Below are positions 43,051 through 50,954 of a DNA stretch of 64,000 nucleotides, piece by piece. Every line of letters starts with the position of its first letter. Within the stretch, counting starts at the first letter, position 1. The notes beneath the pieces were generated by a model that did no database searches, was not told the origin of the DNA, and was given only the letters and a program-made list of their open reading frames with translations. Position numbers and translations under genes: made by a program. Source of the DNA: Actinomycetota bacterium. GTDB lineage: Bacteria > Actinomycetota > Acidimicrobiia > IMCC26256 > PALSA-610. The DNA lies in the NCBI GenBank assembly GCA_005773635.1, contig SXHN01000074.1, positions 62,001 to 126,000 of the forward strand, written 5' to 3'.

Positions 43051-43884
43051 ATGGTTGGCTTGCGTACCTCGCTTCGACAGTTCGCACAACGGGCAGTCAA
43101 GGCCTCTGCACACGGTTTTGACCAGATCATGCCTCCCCAACGGGGTGCCGTCGTGCTCATCTATCACCGGATTGGGCGGACCTCTGAGCTTGAGGTCGAT
43201 CTGCCGGATGCCCTCTTCGACGAACAAATGGCGATGCTGGCCGACACACGGCGGGCCGCGACCCTCGATGCTGCGTTGGCCGCAGTTGCCGGCGCACCGA
43301 ATTGTTCGATTGACCCCGTGGTGGTGACCTTTGACGACGGGACTGCCGATTTTGTCGATCGGGCCTTGCCGGTGTTGGTACGACACGCGGTTCCGGCGGT
43401 GCTCTATGTCGCGACCGACTTCGTCGAATCACGCCGAGATTTCCCCGACGCGGGCACGCCGGTTTCATGGTCAGGCTTACGAGACGCGCTGTCGACAGGG
43501 CTTCTGACCGTTGGCTCTCACACGCATACTCATGCGCTACTGGACCGCCTCGCTCCAGATGCTGTTGCTGAAGAATTGGATCGCTCGATTGCGCTCATCG
43601 GGGATCGTCTCGGTGTCGTCGCCGAACATTTTGCCTACCCCAAAGCCTTATCCGGCCATTCGCAGGCTGCACTGGCCGTCCGGGATCGATTCCGTTCGGC
43701 CGCCGTTGCTGGTACCCGGCCAAACCCATACGGGGCAACCGATGTGTACAACCTTTCGCGTTCGCCAGTGCAATTCGCCGACGCCATGAAGTGGTTCGAA
43801 CGCAAAGTCTCGGGTGGAATGCGCGGAGAAGACGAGCTGCGTCGGCTCGCGAACCGTGTTCGCTATTCGGGTGCGACCCAATGA
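43051..43884 (+). CDS. Polysaccharide deacetylase family protein (NodB domain)
   Basis: The 277-residue protein from the ATG at 43051, with AGGAGG about 11 bases upstream, has the NodB fold: GAVVLIYHRIGR (motif near the start), VVVTFDDGTADFVDRALPVLV (T-F-D-D, catalytic base and metal Asp), and TVGSHTHTHALL (metal-binding S/T-H-x-x-x-H). FAYPKALSGHSQAAL (the RPP/YPx region) follows. No signal peptide is visible, so it may act on an intracellular or lipid-linked N-acetyl sugar. Its stop overlaps the next gene as ATGA. It begins the five-gene unit 43051-47798. Confidence 0.9.
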   Translation: MVGLRTSLRQFAQRAVKASAHGFDQIMPPQRGAVVLIYHRIGRTSELEVDLPDALFDEQMAMLADTRRAATLDAALAAVAGAPNCSIDPVVVTFDDGTADFVDRALPVLVRHAVPAVLYVATDFVESRRDFPDAGTPVSWSGLRDALSTGLLTVGSHTHTHALLDRLAPDAVAEELDRSIALIGDRLGVVAEHFAYPKALSGHSQAALAVRDRFRSAAVAGTRPNPYGATDVYNLSRSPVQFADAMKWFERKVSGGMRGEDELRRLANRVRYSGATQ

Positions 43885-45074
43885 AGCGAAATGTGTCGAA
43901 CCCTGCGGCGAAGTCTCGTGGTCGCCTAGTGCATATCACCACGACCGATATCAGCCTTGCGCTGTTGCTCGGCCCTCAGCTGCGTGCGTTTCGCGACGCA
44001 GGTTACGAAGTGATCGGCGTGTCGGCGCCAGGGCCATTTGTCGAACAGCTTGAGGCCGACGGGATCCGCCATGTGCCGCTGCGGCATGCGACCCGTGCGG
44101 TGGCCCCGCACCGCGACCTGGCGGCGTTGTCGGAGGTATACCGCGTGATTCGTGACCTCGCGCCAACGATCGTGCACACCCACAACCCGAAACCCGGCAT
44201 CTACGGGCGCCTCGCGGCGAAGGCTGCTCGGGTGCCGGTCATCGTCAACACCGTGCACGGCCTGTATGCCCTGCCGACCGATTCATTCGTTAAGCGCTCG
44301 GTTGTCTACGGCTTGGAACGAATTGCTGCCACCGCGTCAGACGCCGAACTGCTGCAAAACATCGAGGACCTCGCTGTGTTGCGGTCCCTGCGGATTCCGA
44401 TTGCCAAGCTCAGTGTGTTGGGTAACGGAATTGACCTTGCCCGCTTCGACCCCGAAGGTGTCGATCGTGATCGAACCGAGGTGTTGCGCAAGGAATTGGG
44501 CGCGACTGATGGCGATGTTGTAGTCGGGCTCGTTGGTCGGTTGGTCTGGGAAAAGGGGTATCGCGAAGTGTTCTCGGCGGCACGGGAACTAGCGACAACC
44601 GCGCCGCACATCCGGTTCGCGATCGTTGGCCCCACCGATTTCGACAAAGCCGACGCGATCACGCCAGCCGACATCGCCGCGGCGGAAGCGCTTGGCAACA
44701 TTCGCTTTTTGGGTCATCGCGACGACGTCGAGGAGCTGTATCCCGCGTTCGATTTGTACGTTTTGGCATCGCATCGCGAAGGGTTTCCTCGTTCTGCGAT
44801 GGAAGCTGCGGCAATGGGCGTGCCGGTTATTGCTACTGATGTTCGGGGGTGCCGTCAGGTTGTGGACCATGCGACGACTGGATTCCTCGTACCCCGCAGC
44901 GATGCGACGGCGATCGCGCGAGCTATTGCGACGCTCGCGGATGACCCTGAGATGTCGGCGCGCATGCGCGGCGCGTCGATACTCAAAGCGCGTTCGGAGT
45001 TCGACCAGCAGCGAGTGATTACCCACACCCTCGCCACCTACGATCGCCTCCTCGCCGCGAGGGGATTGCTGTGA
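43881..45074 (+). CDS. Glycosyltransferase family 4
   Basis: The 397-residue enzyme starts at the ATG overlapping the deacetylase stop. VHITTTDISLALLLGPQLRAFRDAGYEVIGVSAPG opens the acceptor domain. HTHNPKPGIYGRLAAKAARVPVIVNTVHGLY is a pattern of the PglA/WbpY-like GT4 group. VVVGLVGRLVWEKGYREVFSAARELA and DLYVLASHREGFPRSAMEAAAMGVPVIATDVRGCRQVV provide the donor site with E-G-F-P and the second Glu. Its position directly before a GNAT, a WecA-type enzyme and a DegT aminotransferase suits a role in adding the second sugar of a lipid-linked unit. Confidence 0.92.
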   Translation: MKRNVSNPAAKSRGRLVHITTTDISLALLLGPQLRAFRDAGYEVIGVSAPGPFVEQLEADGIRHVPLRHATRAVAPHRDLAALSEVYRVIRDLAPTIVHTHNPKPGIYGRLAAKAARVPVIVNTVHGLYALPTDSFVKRSVVYGLERIAATASDAELLQNIEDLAVLRSLRIPIAKLSVLGNGIDLARFDPEGVDRDRTEVLRKELGATDGDVVVGLVGRLVWEKGYREVFSAARELATTAPHIRFAIVGPTDFDKADAITPADIAAAEALGNIRFLGHRDDVEELYPAFDLYVLASHREGFPRSAMEAAAMGVPVIATDVRGCRQVVDHATTGFLVPRSDATAIARAIATLADDPEMSARMRGASILKARSEFDQQRVITHTLATYDRLLAARGLL

Positions 45075-45697
45075 TGACCATTGAGGTTCGCGCCGCGCGG
45101 GCTGGCGATGCGAAGAAGATGGGTGCCTTGCACGCCGCGCGAATCAATGAAGGCTTCCTCGCTTCGCTCGGCGAGGGATTCCTGACTCGGCTCTACCGTC
45201 GTGTCGCGGCATCGCCCGATGCATTTGCCGCAGTCGCTGTGGACGAACGAGGTGAGGTGGTGGGCTTTGTCGCCACCGCGCTCAACGTGAGCACGCTCTA
45301 CCGCCGTTTCATTGTGCGTGACGGTGCCGTTGCGGCCATTGCCTCGGCGTCGAAACTGGTCCGTTCTTGGCGCCGAGTATTGGAGACGCTGCGGTACCCG
45401 AGCCATGCTTCCCAACTCCCCGCACCTGAAGTGTTGTCGGTCGCGGTCGCCGCATCCGCCGCCGGGCGCGGCGTCGGGCGCGCACTATTGGCAAGTGCAC
45501 AACGCGAACTTGAACGGCGAGAGGTACAAGCCGTCAAGGTCGTCACCGGGAGCCACAACACCGCGGCAATGGCGCTGTATCGTTCGGCCGGATTTCACGA
45601 AGTCGAAACCATCGAAGTACACGCTGGTGTGCAGTCGACTGTGCTGGTGTGGAACGCTCCGATTCTGCACGTGGTACACGATCGCGGTGCGAAATGA
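45071..45697 (+). CDS. GNAT-family N-acetyltransferase
   Basis: The 208-residue protein starts at GTG (GTGA overlap at 45071-45074) and has the acetyl-CoA motif LSVAVAASAAGRGVGRALLASAQREL (G-R-G-V-G-R-A), then VTGSHNTAAMALYRSAGFHEVE, a normal GNAT ending. In amino-sugar pathways such enzymes acetylate a 4-amino group made by a DegT transaminase. Both that aminotransferase (46638) and a 4,6-dehydratase (49015) lie close by. The stop overlaps the WecA-type gene as ATGA. Confidence 0.88.
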   Translation: MMTIEVRAARAGDAKKMGALHAARINEGFLASLGEGFLTRLYRRVAASPDAFAAVAVDERGEVVGFVATALNVSTLYRRFIVRDGAVAAIASASKLVRSWRRVLETLRYPSHASQLPAPEVLSVAVAASAAGRGVGRALLASAQRELERREVQAVKVVTGSHNTAAMALYRSAGFHEVETIEVHAGVQSTVLVWNAPILHVVHDRGAK

Positions 45698-46641
45698 ATC
45701 CACTTGTCAGCGTGGCGGTGGCGTTTGCGATTGCACTCGTACTCACACCGGTTGCCGCTCGGGTCGCTCGTCGGTATTCCATCGTGGACCGTCCGGGCGC
45801 GCTGAAAGTGCACGAAGTTTCGGTGCCATATCTCGGCGGGGTAGCTGCGTTCATCGCATTCGCAGTGCCCGTGGCATTTGTGCGACTTTCGTTACTCGCG
45901 CCATTGGCATTGTTGGCACTGCTTGGGCTGGCTGACGATATCGGCGATTTGCGACCGCGGTTGCGCCTCATGTTGGAGGTCGCCATCGGTCTGGTTGGCG
46001 GAGTTACGGTGCCCGCACCCGGCCGCTTTGGCGTGCTGATTACGGCAATCTTTGTGATCGGCTTGGTGAACGCTGTAAACCTCCTCGATGGGCTCGACGG
46101 TCTCGCGGGCGGGGTCGCAATGGCGTCGGCGATTGGATTCGCAATTCTTGGCGGTCCCGGACAAATTCCGGCTCTCGCTCTTGCCGCCGCGTTGGCCGGT
46201 TTTTTGGTGTTCAACCGACCCCCAGCGCGCATCTACCTTGGCGATTCCGGCGCCTACTTCTGTGGTGGTGCGCTTGCGTTACTCGCCGCGCTGTCCTTGC
46301 AATCTGGCAAGGGCACGGCGACCTGGGCGACTGTGCCGCTACTGGTCGCATTGCCGGTGTTCGACACGGCGATCGCGATTATTCGCCGCCGCCGCGACGG
46401 AAAACCGGTGTTTGCAGGTGATCGAAGTCACGTCTATGACCAATTGGTAGACCGTGGGCAATCTCGGGTGCAAGCTGTACTCGAATGCGTCGCCGCGCAA
46501 GTACTGCTGACCTCCATTGGCGTATTTGCGGTGCGATGGGACACAGTGTGGGCCGTGATCGCGGCCACCACGACAGTTGCAGTATTGGTACTTCTCGCAG
46601 CGTGGGGCGGATTTCTATCCCGAACGGAGCAATCAACATGA
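45694..46641 (+). CDS. Polyprenyl-phosphate HexNAc-1-phosphate transferase (WecA/MraY family)
   Basis: The 315-residue membrane enzyme would move a sugar-1-phosphate to undecaprenyl phosphate, starting glycan assembly. It has about ten membrane segments. Family motifs are LADDIGDLRPRLRLMLEV (catalytic Asp pair), NAVNLLDGLDGLAGG (N-x-x-D-G-x-D-G-L), PPARIYLGDSGAYFCGG (G-D-S-G) and FAGDRSHVYDQLVDRG in place of the usual HRxH loop. The start is the ATGA overlap at 45694, and the end overlaps the DegT start as ATGA. WecA-type rather than MraY-type is likely from context, but substrate is not proved. Confidence 0.92.
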   Translation: MNPLVSVAVAFAIALVLTPVAARVARRYSIVDRPGALKVHEVSVPYLGGVAAFIAFAVPVAFVRLSLLAPLALLALLGLADDIGDLRPRLRLMLEVAIGLVGGVTVPAPGRFGVLITAIFVIGLVNAVNLLDGLDGLAGGVAMASAIGFAILGGPGQIPALALAAALAGFLVFNRPPARIYLGDSGAYFCGGALALLAALSLQSGKGTATWATVPLLVALPVFDTAIAIIRRRRDGKPVFAGDRSHVYDQLVDRGQSRVQAVLECVAAQVLLTSIGVFAVRWDTVWAVIAATTTVAVLVLLAAWGGFLSRTEQST

Positions 46642-47798
46642 CCCAGCCAGCCATCCTTGGTGGTATCCCAGCATTTCCCGACGGCGTTGCGTTCGTGCGC
46701 CCGCCCGCGCCACCCTTAGATGCTGTCATGGCAAAATTGGAGAATTCCTACAACCAAGGGATGTTGACCAACGGTCCGTTGGTGCGCGAATTGGAAGCCG
46801 CTGCCGCCGCCGCGCTCGAAGTGCGCAATGTGGTGGCGGTCTCGTCGTGCACCACTGGGCTCATGCTCGTGTTTCGAGCGTTGGGGGTGCAAGGCGATGT
46901 ATTGCTCCCCAGCTTTACATTCTCGGCCTCCGCGCATGCCGTGGCCTGGAACGGCCTCAATTGTCGGTTTGCGGAATGCGATCCCAATTCGTTTCAGCTC
47001 GACCTTGGTGATGCAAAAGAACGTATGGACGGTGTCGGTGCGATCCTTGCAACGCATGTGTTTGGGGCTCCGTGTCGGCCCGAAGAAGTCGAAAACCTTG
47101 CTGCAAATGCAGGCGTACCGGTGGTTTTTGATGCCGCGCACGGCTTCGGCTCGCGCCGAGGAAATCGGGCACTTGGAGGTTTCGGTGTGGCCGAGGTGTT
47201 CAGCTTGACGCCAACGAAACCCGTGGTTGCGGGTGAAGGCGGCCTCGTGGCCACCAACGATGACGCCCTTGCAGCTCAGCTCCGGATGGGCCGTGACTAT
47301 GGCAACCCTGGCAACTACGACACCCAGTTCGTCGGCCTAAACGGTCGCATGTCCGAGATGCACGCTGCGGTTGCACTGTGTTCACTTGAAGCATTTCCTG
47401 CGCACCTGGAGCGGCGTCATGCGATGGCGGCCCGCTACAGCGACGGGCTGCGCGTGATTCCCGGGGTGAAGGTCCAACACCTCGATGAGGGCGATAGCTC
47501 CACCTTCAAAGACTTCACAATCGCGATCGAGACCTCGGCTTTTGGATGTGATCGCGACGCCCTGGTGAGCGCGCTGAAGGCCGAGGGCGTCGATACTCGC
47601 AACTATTTTGACCCGCCCGTGCACCAGCAGCAGTCGCACGCAAGAGCCGACGGACCGAATTTGCCGGTCACCGACCGTACGTCGAAGCGAGTCGTCAGCC
47701 TTCCCATTTACCCCGCGCTGACGGATGCTGTGATCGACCAGATTTGTGCGGTGATCGCGCGGATTCATGATCACGCGAAGGCGATTCAAGCCTGTTGA
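46638..47798 (+). CDS. DegT/DnrJ/EryC1-type PLP aminotransferase
   Basis: The 386-residue enzyme has the family layout: NGPLVRELEAAAAAALEVRNVVAVSSCTTGLMLVFRALGV (phosphate loop), DVLLPSFTFSASAHAV, ILATHVFGAPCRPEEVENLAANAGVPVVFDAAHGFGS (Asp that contacts PLP), and SLTPTKPVVAGEGGLVAT with the Schiff-base lysine. It should transfer an amino group from glutamate to a keto-sugar. PglE/WecE-like roles fit the nearby dehydratase and GNAT. The ATG at 46638 overlaps the preceding stop. Its 3' end overlaps the convergent membrane-protein gene by 13 nt. Confidence 0.93.
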   Translation: MTQPAILGGIPAFPDGVAFVRPPAPPLDAVMAKLENSYNQGMLTNGPLVRELEAAAAAALEVRNVVAVSSCTTGLMLVFRALGVQGDVLLPSFTFSASAHAVAWNGLNCRFAECDPNSFQLDLGDAKERMDGVGAILATHVFGAPCRPEEVENLAANAGVPVVFDAAHGFGSRRGNRALGGFGVAEVFSLTPTKPVVAGEGGLVATNDDALAAQLRMGRDYGNPGNYDTQFVGLNGRMSEMHAAVALCSLEAFPAHLERRHAMAARYSDGLRVIPGVKVQHLDEGDSSTFKDFTIAIETSAFGCDRDALVSALKAEGVDTRNYFDPPVHQQQSHARADGPNLPVTDRTSKRVVSLPIYPALTDAVIDQICAVIARIHDHAKAIQAC

Positions 47799-48742
47799 CG
47801 CCTGCGACGCTTTTCGGGCAACGGCGGGCGGGGGAGCCTCGCTGCGGTCCAGAAGCCCGCGACAACCCCTACCGCTGAGGTAAGTAGTGCGGGCAGCGCT
47901 TCTTGAGTCAAGCCGGCCACTCGCGTTGCCCATGCGACCAAGATCCCTTGGAGCGTAAGCGCGACCGCGGTATTGCGGAAATGGTCGCCCGGATCGTGGC
48001 CATCGCGCCCCTTGAGTTCCGGCATGACGCGCCGGGCGATCGGCTCGATCACCAAGAATCCGAAACCGGCGAATGCGCCCACAATGGAGCCCGGTCGCGG
48101 GGCCCCTTCGGTGACCGCGACCGCAAGCACTACGCCCACGATGGCCGCCGAGCCCATTGCCCCGAGCGTTGCGAGCGGTCGTGGCAACACCAACACGATC
48201 AGCGGCAGCACGGCTCCAACGAGCGCTCGCGATCCTTCAGTGTCGGGAACGGTGACGTACACGCCGCATATCGTGACGATCAACATCGCGGGGCCGAACG
48301 CTCGACGCCGGTGGAAGCGATCGAGGTCGATGGTGGTTGCCCCAAAAACCGGCGCCGCGATCGCGATCGCGATCGGAACCCAGGTTGGCTGTGCATCCCG
48401 CAATGCCCAGCCCATGGCCGCGCCGCCAGGGACAAGCAGGATTGCGTGGATCGCCGGGCTCCACTTCGCGTCACGATCGATGACTTGGATCGCGAGCCCG
48501 CCAACAGCCAGCACCACAATGGCCGCTAGGAGGCTGGTGTCCAAAGCAAGCGCAGCTTTGTGTGGGCCCCAGCCCTGCAATGCCGCCAAAGCCGCCCCAG
48601 CCGTGGCCAAGCCAGCGATCTCGAGCCGCATGCCTCGACGTTGAAACACTGCAATCAATACGACGATGGCGACGCCAATGCACCCGGCGAATAACCCGGC
48701 CTCGAACTGCTGGCTTTGCGTCAAGTCGGTGACTTTCCCCAC
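47786..48742 (-). CDS. Multi-spanning membrane protein of unknown function, paralog of 16850-17800
   Basis: The 318-residue GTG-started product has about nine or ten membrane segments and a basic C-terminus (PPLPEKRRRRQQA). Segments match the product of 16850-17800 in order: the first membrane hairpin (GLFAG), the pair LVGAVLPLIVLVLPRPLATLGAMG, the FLVIEPIARRVMPE block after the last loop, and the final PPxPxKR-type tail. No catalytic motif is seen. It is alone on its strand, convergent with the DegT gene and divergent from the CapD-like gene (272-nt gap). One copy at each end of the central biosynthetic block suggests a duplicated, perhaps accessory transport function. Confidence 0.7.
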   Translation of the reverse strand: MGKVTDLTQSQQFEAGLFAGCIGVAIVVLIAVFQRRGMRLEIAGLATAGAALAALQGWGPHKAALALDTSLLAAIVVLAVGGLAIQVIDRDAKWSPAIHAILLVPGGAAMGWALRDAQPTWVPIAIAIAAPVFGATTIDLDRFHRRRAFGPAMLIVTICGVYVTVPDTEGSRALVGAVLPLIVLVLPRPLATLGAMGSAAIVGVVLAVAVTEGAPRPGSIVGAFAGFGFLVIEPIARRVMPELKGRDGHDPGDHFRNTAVALTLQGILVAWATRVAGLTQEALPALLTSAVGVVAGFWTAARLPRPPLPEKRRRRQQA

Positions 48743-49014
48743 AACTTCGCCCTCTGAATCGGAAACTTTGCGTGTTGGCCTTGCGCTGGAGCCCTTGCAA
48801 GGTGGAAACTACTGCCATATAGGGTCGCACCGGTTGGGCGCCGGTGCAAACGCTATGTGGCGAGGTACAGCGGAGCGCGGATATCGGCCTGGACATAGTC
48901 TGGGACAATCAGAGGGAACAACCACAACACAAGTGTTCAACGTCGTGGGGGCGAACAACGCTTTATCCAGTACGGAACACGACCAGGGCACGGAAGCGCT
49001 CTCGAGGGAACTGC

Positions 49015-50889
49015 ATGCGCGACGCGACAAATCGTCTGGCCTGGTACCAGAATCGAGCCTTGCAAAAACGCGTGGTGCAAGCGACATGCGACAACATCGC
49101 ATGGGCGTTCGGGCTGTATTTCGCGACACTGTTCCGCTATGGGCTCGATTTTTCGCGTGCAGAATTCGGCGGCATTGCTCGGATGTTGCCCATCGTGTGG
49201 ATTGCGCAGGTCTATGCAGGTCGGTCGTCAGGCTTGTACCGCGGGAAGTGGGTATTCGGAAGCTTCGAAGAGGTAGCTGCTGTAGCTCGCACGCTGGCAG
49301 TGTCAACTGCGGTGTTGCTCTTCGCGGATGCGGTTCCTCGCGGCACCCGGCCGATTCCGATTTTGGCTGTGTTCGGTGGTGCAGTGATCGCGTTTCTGCT
49401 GCAAGGCGGGCTTCGCTACACATGGCGATTGGTGCAGGAGCGGCGCTTTCGCATGCGCGCAACTGAGCGCACGCGCGTCATCGTGTTTGGCGCGGGCAGC
49501 GGGGGGATGCAAGCGATCCATGCGATGCTGCGCGACGAATTCAGCCCATTGCTACCAGTCGCGATAATCGACGACGACCCCGACAAACAGGGTCTTTCGA
49601 TCATGGGCGTGAAGGTCATCGGGGGTCGAACGAAGATATCTGCGGCGAAACTGCGCTACGAGGCCGACATGTTGTTGGTTGCCTTGCCGAGCGCCGACGC
49701 CGCGTTGATGCGAGAGATTATCGACCTTTCAGTGCCGCTCGACCTCGATGTGCGCGTGCTTCCTTCGGTTCATGAACTCCTCGGTCATGCGGTGCAAGTA
49801 GCTGATATCCGTCTCCCCAACGAGCGTGATTTCCTCGGTCGACACCAAGTCGAGACCGACATTGCCTCTGTCGCCAGTTACATCGAGGGCAAGATCGTCG
49901 CCGTGACCGGAGCGGGCGGTTCGATTGGCTCTGAGCTTTGCAGGCAGCTTTCAACGCTGAATCCCGCGCAGCTGATCATGATCGACCGCGACGAGTCCGC
50001 ATTGCACACGGTGCAGCTGTCGCTCGAGGGCCGCGCGTTACTCGATTCGCCCAACTTGGTGTTGCTCGATATTCGCGACCGTCATCGCGTCAAGGAGCTG
50101 TTTTGCGATCGTCAGCCGGACGTCGTGTTCCACGCCGCGGCCCTGAAGCACCTGCCGCTCCTGGAAGCGCACCCAGTCGAAGCGCTGAAGAGCAACGTTT
50201 GGGGCACGCTGTCGGTACTTGAGGCGTCAGCGGCGGCCGGCGTCACCACGTTTATCAATATTTCGACCGACAAAGCCGCGAACCCTTGCAGTGTGTTGGG
50301 GTATTCAAAGCGCGCGGCCGAGGGTCTCACCGCTTGGATGTCGAGTCGGGTGACGGGCTCCTATTTGTCGGTGCGATTCGGCAATGTGCTCGGTAGCCGG
50401 GGTTCGGTGCTCACGGCATTTCGTTCGCAAATCGATAATGGTGGCCCACTGACGGTCACACACCCAGAAGTATCGCGGTTTTTCATGACGGTCGAAGAAG
50501 CGGTGCAACTCGTTGTGCAGGCGGGCGCGATTGGGAAGCCTGGACAGGTGCTGGTACTGGACATGGGCGAGCCCGTGCGTATCGCCGATGTAGCCCGGCG
50601 CTTGGCTGCGTTGGCTGATCATCCGGTCGACATTGAATTCACTGGGCTACGACCAGGCGAGAAGATGCACGAAGAGTTGTTTGGCGACGGCGAGGTTCGT
50701 TTGACGAGCCAACACGAACTGATCGATTCAGTCACGGCGCCGCCGCTCGATCCAGCGAGTGTCCGCGATCTCGACCCCACTGGATCAAATGCCGACATCG
50801 TCGCCATACTCCAAGACCTCGTTGCCGAGATGACAGCCACTCAAAACGCCTACTACGTCGACGGCGACGAATTCAGCGTCTCGGCCTAG
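49015..50889 (+). CDS. Membrane-bound nucleotide-sugar 4,6-dehydratase (CapD/PglF/FlaA1 type)
   Basis: The 624-residue protein (ATG at 49015, GAGGGAA upstream) has about four membrane segments (25-120), a first Rossmann domain (RVIVFGAGSGGMQAIHAML) and a second SDR domain with VAVTGAGGSIGSELCRQLS. The catalytic block is ISTDKAANPCSVLGYSKRAAE. The position of the usual SDR Tyr is Leu, as expected for PglF-like dehydratases, which lack the classical Tyr. FGNVLGSRGSVLTAFRSQI and GLRPGEKMHEELF complete the family. It would turn UDP-GlcNAc into the 4-keto-6-deoxy sugar, the substrate for the nearby DegT and GNAT enzymes. Confidence 0.93.
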   Translation: MRDATNRLAWYQNRALQKRVVQATCDNIAWAFGLYFATLFRYGLDFSRAEFGGIARMLPIVWIAQVYAGRSSGLYRGKWVFGSFEEVAAVARTLAVSTAVLLFADAVPRGTRPIPILAVFGGAVIAFLLQGGLRYTWRLVQERRFRMRATERTRVIVFGAGSGGMQAIHAMLRDEFSPLLPVAIIDDDPDKQGLSIMGVKVIGGRTKISAAKLRYEADMLLVALPSADAALMREIIDLSVPLDLDVRVLPSVHELLGHAVQVADIRLPNERDFLGRHQVETDIASVASYIEGKIVAVTGAGGSIGSELCRQLSTLNPAQLIMIDRDESALHTVQLSLEGRALLDSPNLVLLDIRDRHRVKELFCDRQPDVVFHAAALKHLPLLEAHPVEALKSNVWGTLSVLEASAAAGVTTFINISTDKAANPCSVLGYSKRAAEGLTAWMSSRVTGSYLSVRFGNVLGSRGSVLTAFRSQIDNGGPLTVTHPEVSRFFMTVEEAVQLVVQAGAIGKPGQVLVLDMGEPVRIADVARRLAALADHPVDIEFTGLRPGEKMHEELFGDGEVRLTSQHELIDSVTAPPLDPASVRDLDPTGSNADIVAILQDLVAEMTATQNAYYVDGDEFSVSA

Positions 50890-50954
50890 GTCTTCCCGGG
50901 TGAGTGTGCGCGTTGTCGTGTCCGCCGGGATGTTGCGCACAGTCGCTCAGGTGA

